Shown: positions 51,009-61,437 of the stretch, piece by piece
Layout: each line of letters starts with the position of its first letter
Numbering within the stretch: position 1 is the stretch's first letter
Source of the DNA: Sycobia sp. Sy_11
Taxonomy: Eukaryota > Arthropoda > Insecta > Hymenoptera > Epichrysomallidae
DNA: 64,000 bases
NCBI GenBank assembly: GCA_018907035.1
Contig: JACCIC010000350.1
Coordinates: forward strand, 124,001 to 188,000
Direction: 5' to 3'
Program-made: the position numbers and the translations under genes
Notes under the pieces: generated by a model
Told to the model about the DNA's origin: nothing
Database searches by the model: none
What the model saw: the letters and a program-made list of their open reading frames with translations, nothing else

Positions 51009-51893
51009 TGTTGCAGATATGTTATCGCTCTATCCTTATACTATAAGTCAAGGACACGTGAGTTTAATAAACTGTAAGAATTTGCCGCTTTATACGAGGC
51101 TTCACATGTGTATGTCTATATGTATATGCACACGCACACTTGTAGAAAGCCCCGTTCGAGTAAAACGGAATACGAGAATTTTTTATTTTTTATTTTTTTA
51201 AATAAAGATCTCATTCCGTCTATTTTATAAGTTTTTATGCAAATAATTCACGCTCTGAACGTGTAAAGTGTAATTATGAAAAAAAAAGCGTTAATGAAAA
51301 GAGCAAAGCTAAGTTCATGAAAATGAGCTTGTAAGAATCTCGTTTAAATTTGTTGCGCCCGCGGGTATATTATATAGGTATTTATCTGAACTCCTAATTA
51401 CATTATAATAAAAATTATAAAAATTGTCTTGATTATAGTACTCGAGGAGTCTTTTCACAGAAAAAGCTCCAGTCGAATATACATTGAAGAGTTAATGCTA
51501 AAGTCTCCCACTTAATGGCACGGTTTCGAGGCTCATGTATACGAAAATTTTAAGCGTGTATCATTTAAATACGTGTACGGAGAAACCATTATTGCTCTTA
51601 TTGTGAAAGTATTGCGAAGTAAAAAAAAAATGACGCCTTCCCAGCCCTGATAACTTATCTATATTAATTCGATGAGAATGTGAATCATTAAAATCAAATT
51701 CGCAGTTGCGTGCTCTCGTCGTGCTGCTTTGGTATAGAACTTAGACTACTGACCAAAGCTCCATCTGGCGAACCCTTAACTCCTCGATATATAGGAGGGA
51801 CCGCTAAGGAGCTTCTAATAGTCTCGGCGGAAGAGTGATTTTTTCGCTAATCTGCATATGTTTGTGTTTTATTATCAGTAGTGCACTTTCAAG

Positions 51894-51898
<5 letters not shown>

Positions 51899-51938
<40 letters not shown>
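51899..51938. repeat. (TA)n
   Basis: Uninterrupted array. Confidence 0.97.
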
Positions 51939-51939
<1 letters not shown>

Positions 51940-52106
51940 CATTTATATAACAATCATAACTATTTTGATAAAATAGGATATGCCGGGTGTAAGTCGAGAA
52001 CTTTAAGTTGAGTATCACTGCGACTCTGGTGAACGTACTTAACAATTGCAATCCCTCACTCCCACTATATAATCCCTATCCGATGCCACGCTATCGGATA
52101 ATCTTA

Positions 52107-52110
<4 letters not shown>

Positions 52111-52149
<39 letters not shown>
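52111..52149. repeat. (AT)n
   Basis: Uninterrupted array. Confidence 0.97.
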
Positions 52150-52152
<3 letters not shown>

Positions 52153-52260
52153 GTGTGTAGGTCGCGGTCGCACCGTAATCGTGTCTTTCAGCAGACGAGA
52201 AATCAACAGTCGCGGGTCTTCGCTCGTCTGGGCTATGTTGTATGTATGCGCATGTATGTA

Positions 52261-52263
<3 letters not shown>

Positions 52264-52308
<45 letters not shown>
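52264..52308. repeat. (AT)n
   Basis: Uninterrupted array. Confidence 0.97.
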
Positions 52309-52311
<3 letters not shown>

Positions 52312-52562
52312 TATAGAGGGAGTCGAGAGCTGTACGCGCCGCGCCCCACGTCTACTTTACTTTTCCTATTCTCTTCCCCCTGCACCTCCCGTCTCCCCAC
52401 GTCACAAATCGTCCGTCTCCCATTGCCCGTCTCCTATCCTTCTCTCAGTTACGCCGTGCATTATTACAATGGGGGTCCAATTGGCTTTCCGCCTTAGACG
52501 CTAAGCCTCTCTGCACCGCGATGCTTCTTTTTCGTTCGTGCACACAATGTTTTCTTGATCTG

Positions 52563-52566
<4 letters not shown>

Positions 52567-52606
<40 letters not shown>

Positions 52607-52629
52607 AAATAAATGACTAAATAAATAAC

Positions 52630-52665
<36 letters not shown>

Positions 52666-52666
52666 A

Positions 52667-52716
<50 letters not shown>
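52567..52716. repeat. Compound (AT)n(TAAA)n(TA)n, 150 bp
   Basis: Two AT arrays flank a TAAA array (about 52605-52664, two units altered). Confidence 0.96.
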
Positions 52717-52721
<5 letters not shown>

Positions 52722-54000
52722 GGTTTCTCCAGGTTTGCACGAATATCGTGTTGCATGTACACTTATATAGTACACGGCAGTGTAAAACAATACATAAATT
52801 ACGTCATATATATAATAACAACTTACTAGGCGCATGAGCTCGCGTTGTCTAACTGTCACCCGAGATATTCGGAATTTTGCGCAAGACTTTTATGATCTGC
52901 AAAAATTTGCGTGAGGTATTTTTCCCGTGATATATGCATAGTCTGAGTACCCGACAATTCATTGTGGAAATAAATAACTATATATAACTTATATCAAATC
53001 GGTTGCAACGAACTCGGTTTTTAGCTTGAAGTATATAACAGACTGAAAATAGGGAAATAAATAAGAAGAAATAATCCTGCAGGGCGATGAAAATTTATAA
53101 AATCAGCACAAATCATATTTTGTTGATGATTTCATTATTGGCGCATCTCCGAGTGCCTCATTTGCTTGTCAAAATTTTTTTAAATGATTGTATTATTTAT
53201 TATAAATATATACATAACAGTTATGTAAACGCTGAGATTTAAATCGTTAGATATTGGAACAGAATTTTTCGAAAATTTGAATAACGATTATTTAATTCCA
53301 TGATCATTTTGATTCCATTATTATAAAGATTCTTTTTTCATTGTACGTATATTTATATAACATTGCAAACAGTCTAGTCTTATACAATTATAGTACTTCG
53401 ATTTTTCTTTGCCGTTACGGTTCTAGTCGTAAGAAGATTGTATTTCGCAATGATTCGTGCTTCAAACTCGCATATAAAGAAGTAAAAAAAAAACTGTCGA
53501 TAAATCATTTACTATACGATTCTACTTGACGAAAATTAAAAGGAACCCCGGCTCGATCGAAGCTTTAAATGCTTCTTAACGTACGCATAACTCGGAAGCC
53601 GAATGACGAATCGAGGTATCGCTTCGAGGGAGTCTCGTACGAATAAATCCGATTGATAAGGTGTTGTTTTGTTTTTCTTTTTTTTTTTTTTTTTGTCGCG
53701 TTTTTCTTCTATCGAGAGGGTATTAGGGTATTGATTTCCCACGAGAAGAGCCGCAATGATCAATGGCCGGGTCAATTTTCGCAAGAGAGCGACGTACGAT
53801 AAATCCGTGAATTTTCCATCGGCCCCCTCTGGTTGGCTGGCCGCGAACCTCTCCCTCTCCGTCTTTCACACAGCGCGTACACCCGCTCTCGGCCGCGACA
53901 ATCCAGCGGGTCGATAACTGATCGGCGGCTGGCCAAGGTAAAAAACAAGAAAAAAAAAAAAAAACAAATAACAAAAAAAAAAACAAGAAAAAAACAAGAA

Positions 54001-55113
54001 AGAACTAAAAGCAAGCAAGAATAAAGAGGAACCATTACGAAGGACTTTCGAAACGATCGGAAATAAGGTAGACAGCAGCGCACCGGGCGAGAGGTCGGGA
54101 GAGGGAGGAGCGATGCACGATTTTCCTTCGCGGAAATTCGATAAGTCTCGTCGTAAAGCGAGCTCGGGAAATGTCTCCCGTCCGTCCTCTGTCAGTCACC
54201 CTGTCTATATAACGACGCATTATACCGGCGCATAATATTGGACTTCCAGATGAAAGAGCCGGCATAAAAGAGGATGGAGGTGGTGGTCGGGGGGCGGGGA
54301 GGGAGAGGGGGGGATAAATAAAAATGAAACCAGAAGGAGGAGATGACATGTAATATAGGCAAGAGAGGACGCTCGTGTACATATATACATATATAGATAT
54401 AAACGCTGACGCAAAACACATTGGACGCGTCGGTGTGACGTCGGCGGAGCTACTGCGCCCGGCGTGACGTTTGCACGCATCATTTTACTTATACGTAATA
54501 ATAATCTGGAATATTGGGAAAAACGAGGAGGTGCGTCACGGTGACAATGGGCCGATGCACGTGCGTGCATATATATACATATTGGTAAATAATACTGCTC
54601 CACGCGTTGAAAACGCTCGAAATACCTACGCGTGAAGGGCGGGGGCGAGGGGGGGGGATCGAATCGATGACTAGCTCGGAGAAGATTCTTAATAAAAATG
54701 AACATTTAATTACGACGAGGTAGTCGTAACTGTGTCAATTGACGAAGTTTCGATGTGCTGAGCATTCGTAATTCTCTTTCCGTACTAAATGCAACGATTA
54801 TACAATTGCTCGACTTGGAATTATTTCACACGTCCCGATCGTTCCTCGAAGGTTCTTGATCAATAATGCAATTACCGCTAACTTGGAATTCAATCGTTTG
54901 AGAATGATAGGGTTCGTTAAAAATTAGAAAATGCAAGCTTGAAACGTGTATTTTAATGGGGATAATGGAGACCCGAAGCCGAGGTACGCTACACATTCCA
55001 CGATATTGTTCTTATAACGAGAACCTATTTTAATGCTAGCGCGGCTTGTCTTACGACAGGATGGGGTATTCGAAATATTCGATTCTTAAAAACTTCTCAT
55101 ATGTATATATATA

Positions 55114-55173
<60 letters not shown>

Positions 55174-57160
55174 TTCTCGCCCCCTCTCTCTTGTAAATCA
55201 CGCTACGCGGCAAAACTTCAAATTGAAATATTATGCTAACAACGGGCAGTGCATGGCCACTTGTTCCGGGGGAATCTACGCTTGAATTTTCAAACTTTCT
55301 CTTCGATTATATATATATATATATATTGTTGGCATCTGTAACTACTTCTACACTGCAAACTTGCTACCAAAGTTCTCCCCCTCGGCCCCGCCCCACCCAC
55401 CCCGCCTATTCCTTTTTAAATTTCTCAGCTCATCTCTTTTTATCCCGCCTCTCGCTCCCAGCCGTGTGCAATGCTCGCAAAAGTTCCTTTCCCTCCCCTC
55501 CCCCCTCCACCCGCGTCAGGTCTAGCAGAGAGAGGGGGGGGATGCCGTGCTTGTCGAGGAGAACGCGTGCTTATCTCGCGCGCGTACGAGGCCGTAAAAA
55601 AAAAAAAAAAACCGATTCGCGGCTGTCGGACATTTTGCGGGCTTTGGATTTCTAATTCGCGAGCGTTGGCGAGGTGCCGCCGCGTGCGCGGGTAGAAATC
55701 TCCCGTGCCTCGCGGGACTCGCGATGCACGCTCAACGGCCTATGTTATTAAATCGCTCGACGCCGACGAACGAAGTGCGATTTTATTTCTTCAATGGATC
55801 GATCGCGCGAAATTCGCCGCGCATCCTCAATAGATCGTCGCGCCACGATGAATCTAGTTTTTTTCTCCATTCTGTTTTTTTTTTTTTTTTTTTTTCGTTG
55901 CATTTCGCGAATAATCCCGACGTTGGAAGCTCGTACGTAAAAAATGGAGAGAAAGTGGGACGGGTTAGGGGGTGAGGGGGGGGGGAACAGATGACGTTTT
56001 TCATTAATATTCAGCGAGTCGAAGGGGGGCTGGGGTGACATTCGACATCCTCGGCGTCTCGATCAATCAAGTGGGGATGAGAAGGTCCAAGAGAGACTTT
56101 TTTATCCAATGCTTCGTAGTCGTATCTACGTTCTTTTGGCTTTTTTTCATCTACCTAAGTTATAGCAGTGGATAAGAATGTAGGGGTTATGAAACATTCC
56201 CAGTATAATTGTCGGACTGAATTTACTGCAGAATTGGCAATATCGCTTTAACAGGGGAGGTGGGGAGGTACGTTGGCAGATTTTCTGTAAAGCACACTAG
56301 TTCGATTCGTTGGTGAAAATCGAGCGACGAAGTAAAATGCGCTTGTCAAGATGGATAAACGAATCATTGTATTTCAGACGAATGACTAATAACAATTGCC
56401 ACGACAAGTTTTGCACAATTGCATTATTACGTTTTCGACCGATTAAATGATCGATCGATTTCTCATTTCGACGTTGCGGAATAAATTTTTGGCCTATACT
56501 TAATGGTACTTACTGTCTCTTTGGCGCATTTCACATTTGCCTCTCGGTTTTGTAGAAGGCAATTTGACGTTCGAGGCCGTTACCTCGTGCATTTCGTCAA
56601 TTATTCCATACTGCGATTCCGAGAAGATCAATGCCGCGCGATGGCACATTTTATAGTTTAAAACTTCTTAAAACTCAAAGATCTTTTATGAGAGCTCTAT
56701 ATTATCGAGTTTTTATTTTTCCTCTACTAATATTTATCATATACATAATGTACCTTAAAAATAGAGTTACGGAACACAGGCCGTTTTCAAAATGAACGCC
56801 CTCCCCCCCGCCCTCGTAGGAAATTTAAACAACAATACGAATTTTCATTGTTTTTCACTTTTCATGCAAAAACAAAAGACCGATTTCGTAATAGATTTCT
56901 AAAGTCGTCGAATTTTTCAGATATCAAAAGCCGTTTTTTTTTGGTAAGCAAGAATTATCATGTTCCATTTGACTTTAGATGGATTGGTGCGTAAGCATTA
57001 GTTTGTATGCAGTAGTCGTTCATACGACTTTATACGAAAAACTAACAACGGCCTTTGGAAATGTTCAAGTTTTCATCGCAAGAAACTCGCCTCGCGCGCG
57101 TCTCAATCCCTGTTTCATTTGGTGAACGTGTATCTTTACGAAATTGTACTAATTAAATTT
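54001..57160. other. Non-coding stretch with purine- and pyrimidine-rich patches
   Basis: GC-rich, strand-skewed patches lie at 54230-54320, 55370-55700 and 55960-56030. Two TGACGT (CRE half-site) motifs occur at 54436 and 54465. The frames are proline- or lysine-rich translations of skewed DNA. Confidence 0.45.
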
Positions 57161-57161
57161 T

Positions 57162-57162
57162 C

Positions 57163-57193
<31 letters not shown>

Positions 57194-57213
57194 TCAACAA
57201 CATCAACATTAAC
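57162..57213. repeat. (CAA)n with CAT variants
   Basis: Trinucleotide array of about 17 units. Confidence 0.96.
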
Positions 57214-57289
57214 AAAACGGAACCTGTGAATTATACCTAGATTACCTCTCTTCTGTTTACCAGACCTTCAGGTATAACAAGATTGATAA

Positions 57290-57349
57290 AGAAAGACATT
57301 TACACACGGCTAGTTTCTGGAAGAAATTAGCCGTGAAATACCAATTTCT
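57290..57349 (+). other. RNA hairpin-capable inverted repeat
   Basis: CACGGCTAGTTTCT (57305-57318) pairs with AGAAATTAGCCGTG (57322-57335) across a 3-nt loop. The single mismatch is a G opposite T, a wobble pair if the plus strand is transcribed. Outer blocks (ATTT/AAAT, AGAAA/TTTCT) extend it with bulges to about 60 nt. The tight loop argues against an ordinary microRNA precursor. Confidence 0.45.
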
Positions 57350-57712
57350 ACTTATATACATACAGGAAAACTTGTCGATTTTGTACTTTCTCCTCCGTTA
57401 AGGTTCCAATTTAAAAGTTCCCAGCTCTATCTTCGACGCATTCTATAATGGACGATAATACTCTCGTCATTTATCGGATGGACGAAAGGAATGTACAAAT
57501 AAAAAAAAAAAAAAAAAAAACAAAGACAAAAAAATTGAAACAATACCACGAAAAACCACTTATATACGGATTCTTAAAAGGTGCAAGATAATTACTTAAT
57601 TATTTCTTTGTTTTTGTTGTGGTTTTTTTTCCTTTTTCCATCGCCAATGGCAAAACGATACCCCTTCGGTTCATTAAGGTCCGTCGGAAGCTAAGCTATA
57701 TTTCTCCAGCAC

Positions 57713-57720
57713 CACACACA

Positions 57721-57814
<94 letters not shown>
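57713..57814. repeat. (CA)n, 102 bp
   Basis: The longest dinucleotide array in the window, with one AAA interruption near the left end; Z-DNA capable. Confidence 0.99.
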
Positions 57815-57818
<4 letters not shown>

Positions 57819-58880
57819 TAGAGATGCTCGTCCGCAAGGTATTTCCTTTACGATTTTTCTCTTTCGGTATTATGTCGGTGAGTCTCAAAAGGTACGGAAA
57901 AACGACGAAACCGAAGAAAAGGAAGAAGAGAAGGAGGAGGACAAGGAGGAGGAGAAAGGGTCACACCGATGTATTTCTATATAACAAATAAGCACGGGAT
58001 GCCGAGATTGCCCGATCTCACGTGGATCATCCCATTATCTATGCGCTCTCTCTTCTCTCTCCTTCTCTCTCCCACCCCACCCTTTCCAGAGCGCCGGCCA
58101 ACTGTTGATCATCGCCTAATTTTTATACATATATAAATCGAACGGCGTATTAATATTCCCCTCGCGCGATGTATTAGCCGCGCGGGAATCGTTCGCGCAA
58201 CGCCCACGTCAATGATGCGCATACGCTCGGTACGCGCGGACGTTTCAATTCGCTAATTATCGCCGTTAAAGCGCATCGTACGGGCGAATCGGGACACGAA
58301 AACGAAGGTGGGCTCGAAATTTCGCCGGGGACGCTGTGGGCTTTTCGCCCCGGCCTCCAATTGCATTGCGACTCGCGCGCGCGCGCGCGTTTAACCGCAT
58401 TCTATTAACTATATTAACCAATTACTTATGTATTAACCAGATTTGGTCAAATACCGCATGGCTTTCCGGATAAAATGAATGGAAACTAATTTATGAAAAT
58501 ACATTGTTAACGATTTTAGGTTTATTTACTTATATATGTATGTCGATGAGCTTTATTTGTATTGCCCATATATGCTTGTACATTTAGGAATTTCATACTG
58601 GGGAATGAAGAAAATTTTGAACGGCCGTTTTATTCCGCGAACCAGTTGTTCCGATTAAAATTCGAAAAATTTCCTACGAAGAATAAGCTGATATTTGCAA
58701 AATTTGCAAGTTTTTTCCATAGAAATCCGCCTATACATGCTAAATTGCCGGTCGAATGGAAAAACTTTGTGTTGATTTCGGTCTACATCGATGTATCTTC
58801 CCCTTCTATTCTCACTCGCTTTCTTCGCCTTTGCCTCTGATGTTCGACACGCTTTCGGTTTGCGCCATCTCGTTTCGCGC

Positions 58881-58919
<39 letters not shown>
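58881..58919. repeat. (CT)n
   Basis: Pyrimidine array. Confidence 0.97.
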
Positions 58920-58920
<1 letters not shown>

Positions 58921-60226
58921 CTTCTCACTGCAATTTTTGACATTATCACACATCGATGTATCTCCATGATATGCACTTCCTTGCGCTCATCCCCATTCCG
59001 ATGTACGAACGGAATGACAAACGGATTCTACAAACAAAAGACACCAATGTTTACGTTTCACTGAAACGTCATTTTCTCTTTATGGACATTTACAGAATGC
59101 TCGGTTAAACTTTCGAGGAACTGCGGACCAATTCTAAACGTATTCGTAGAAACAGGTGTTACTACTTATTAGAGGGTAAACTAAACGTCTCCTTAATTAA
59201 TTTTGCATAATACAAGCGAACTTTGCACACGTTTCAGTAATAAATTTACATCGGAGATGGATCGTAATATATATATATATACACATGTATAATTATTAAC
59301 ATTCAAAATGCGAGAACATAATCAATCATGGCGTAAGCACTGGATGAGCCGTGCCGCTCTCGAGTCTGTATGCGTACATGCTATGTATATAAATGGCACA
59401 CGCATACACACGCACGTGGGGGCATTCACGGTCGGCACGGCTTGCTTTTTAAACGACGACGTTGGGACGGCGCGAGACCTAATAATTTCAGTTATAAATT
59501 ACGGAAATTACGAGCGCTTAGAGACCATCCTTGCATCCCTTATCAGAGCGCGCGGTGGGGGGGGGGGTTGTAAGTGCAGCCGTCGGGGCTTAAAACGAGA
59601 CGCATTGTTTATGTATGGCGTTTAAGTAGCCGAGCTATCGATATATACACGTATATAGATGTACGCGTGCTTCCTCGCATCCGAAGCGAAGAGATTACCA
59701 TTTATGAACGTATAGCATCGTGTTAGAGAAGAGGATGTACTACGCGAACATTATATATATATATATATATACACTTACGTGCATGGTCGACACCAGCGAT
59801 GTATTTTAGATTTTATTAAAATTAGAGCTATTATGTAGTATTAGGATATGAAAAATTGGACTCGTATAGAAGCTTGGTTAAAACAATAGTGTGTATATAT
59901 ATATGCACTTTTTAATAATGTAATGTTCGTATATAATTAAATAAACTAGAAAATACTAATAATACCGGGACTCGATGTCGCGGTAATCTCGAGTTAACTG
60001 GCCAGGTCCGAAACGAATCCGTCACTCTGGCTTACATAGCGATCTCCCACTTATTAAATTAAATTCAACAGCCGAGCAAATTAAGTGCTCACATAAATAA
60101 TTTCAAGCCTGATCCTGTACGAATGGCCGATATTTCACGGCGCACATCGGCCGATTACCGATCGTCAATGCTATATAGGCATAGCAATTATAAACAATTT
60201 CAAAGTTATTAATTTCTACATCTATG

Positions 60227-60232
<6 letters not shown>

Positions 60233-60280
<48 letters not shown>
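60233..60280. repeat. (AT)n
   Basis: Uninterrupted array. Confidence 0.97.
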
Positions 60281-60282
<2 letters not shown>

Positions 60283-60599
60283 CTGTAATTTAATGCGAGC
60301 CATTTATTAGTTGTGGATTAAAATTCAATTTTCCCCCGTATATTATATGCGCTCGCGCACTACTGACTCATCGTTGCTTATCCCGTCTTATTATATGCGA
60401 GGATTAAATTGAATTCCGAAGATTTGAGGAACTTGCAATTGAAAATTGGCACCGAAATAGCAGAACTAAATGTAGAAGTCATGTGCCCGCTGACGCACAT
60501 TTCCGTGGAATTTACTCTCTAACTCACATTTTTCTCTCTCCCTCTCGCTCTCCCTCTCTTTATTTTCTTTATATCGCAGACGTTAGCAGACACGTCGGT

Positions 60600-61095
60600 A
60601 AAAGTAAACCGCTCGCGTGCTCTCCCAAGAGTCTTCCTTAATATTAATTAAGCGACTACCTCTCAGTATCCCTCCCCACGTACATATAGACCCCGTCCGC
60701 GCACCTTCCGTCCGCGTGCGTCAAAGCCCAGCCCCCCCCCCTCCACCGCCCCCGAAAAGCTCTCCCGAGAGGAATGGCCGCGTACAACCGCTCCGTCTCC
60801 CCCCCCCTCCCCCGTCCCACCCCATTCTCTCCCCAGCCCCGTCGTCACGGGCATCGAACCGCTCGCTCGGTCGCTCGTTCGTACGTATAATGGCGATGTC
60901 GTGTTTTAACGTCGGCCAGTGAAATCGCGGGTGGGGGGGGGAGGAGGGGATGAGGATGCTCGCGTTTCGCGAGGGTCATTGTCGCCGGCTAGAAAGCTCA
61001 TCGCAGCAGAGGGGCGAGTGGAGTGAGTGGGGGGGGGGGACATGCTAATGGATCACCGTGGGTTCTTTATGGGGGGGAGGGGTATGGGGATTTTT
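60600..61095. other. GC-rich island with C-run to G-run switch
   Basis: From about 60660 to 60845 the plus strand is C-rich with many C-runs. After about 60925 it is G-rich, with G4-capable clusters at 60929-60950 and 61071-61089. CpG is frequent. The island resembles an insect promoter patch, but no exon, initiator with partner element, or donor of good quality is found. A pyrimidine tract ending ATATCGCAG at 60579 would make an acceptor just upstream. The proline-rich plus frame over the C-runs has no usable ATG start and is treated as non-coding. Confidence 0.4.
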
Positions 61096-61308
61096 AAGTG
61101 TATACGGTATATTCAATTAATTACGGGTAAGATCGCTTTGGTGCATTAATTCTGATTGCTTGTGGACGAGCAGCGGAACGGCGGTGGTGAGCGAGTGAGA
61201 CGCGGTCGTATCTTTCGAAGTATGAATCGCGCACTTTACGGCATTATTTCACGGACTCTTTACAAGATCGTACATCTGTTGCTACACGTTGAACTAGTAG
61301 AGAAACAA

Positions 61309-61329
61309 TTTTTTTTTTTTTTTTTTTTT
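61309..61329 (-). repeat. Poly(A) tail of the retrotransposon
   Basis: A run of 21 T on the plus strand begins immediately after AGAAACAA. Read on the minus strand it is the A tail that closes the element. Confidence 0.9.
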
Positions 61330-61437
61330 ATTTAAGCATTTGAAGTCTCTTACAAAAATCTGAGACTTATTTTGCTAACAGTAAATATAAATATAAAATA
61401 GACTGTACAGTATGTATTACATAGATATTTGTTATTT
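61330..61437 (-). other. Retrotransposon 3'UTR
   Basis: This is the 108-nt AT-rich stretch between the ORF2 stop and the poly(A) tail. It holds a 7-bp inverted repeat (61343-61349 with 61362-61368) and, read on the minus strand, an AAATAAA run entering the tail. In several LINE families the 3' terminal hairpin is what the reverse transcriptase recognises; that role is inference here. Confidence 0.85.
61343..61368 (-). promoter_or_regulatory. Stem-loop just upstream of the LINE poly(A) tail
   Basis: The arms AAGTCTC and GAGACTT (plus-strand reading) are perfect complements separated by 12 nt, about 13 nt before the poly(A) tract. The position is the one expected of a LINE 3' recognition hairpin. 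Confidence 0.5.

Larger units (their letters stand above)
51009..54000. other. Non-coding stretch
   Basis: AT-rich unique DNA with four TA arrays and a TAAA array at 51.9-52.7 kb. No exon or RNA gene is recognised. Confidence 0.5.
57350..60599. other. Non-coding stretch
   Basis: A 102-bp CA array, a GGA-rich purine tract at 57905-57958, a CpG-rich patch at 58140-58390 and AT-rich unique DNA. Nothing coding is recognised. Confidence 0.5.

Noticed and set aside
54436..54470. Two TGACGT (CRE half-site) motifs
   Set aside because: Two hexamers in GC-rich DNA are close to chance and neither is a full palindromic site.
57619..57984. 121-codon plus frame with poly-Thr-His and Glu/Lys tail
   Set aside because: It is a translation of the CA array and a GGA-rich purine tract.
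60617..60922. Proline-rich plus-strand frame
   Set aside because: It has no ATG at its start and mirrors C-runs. The opposite strand is open too.
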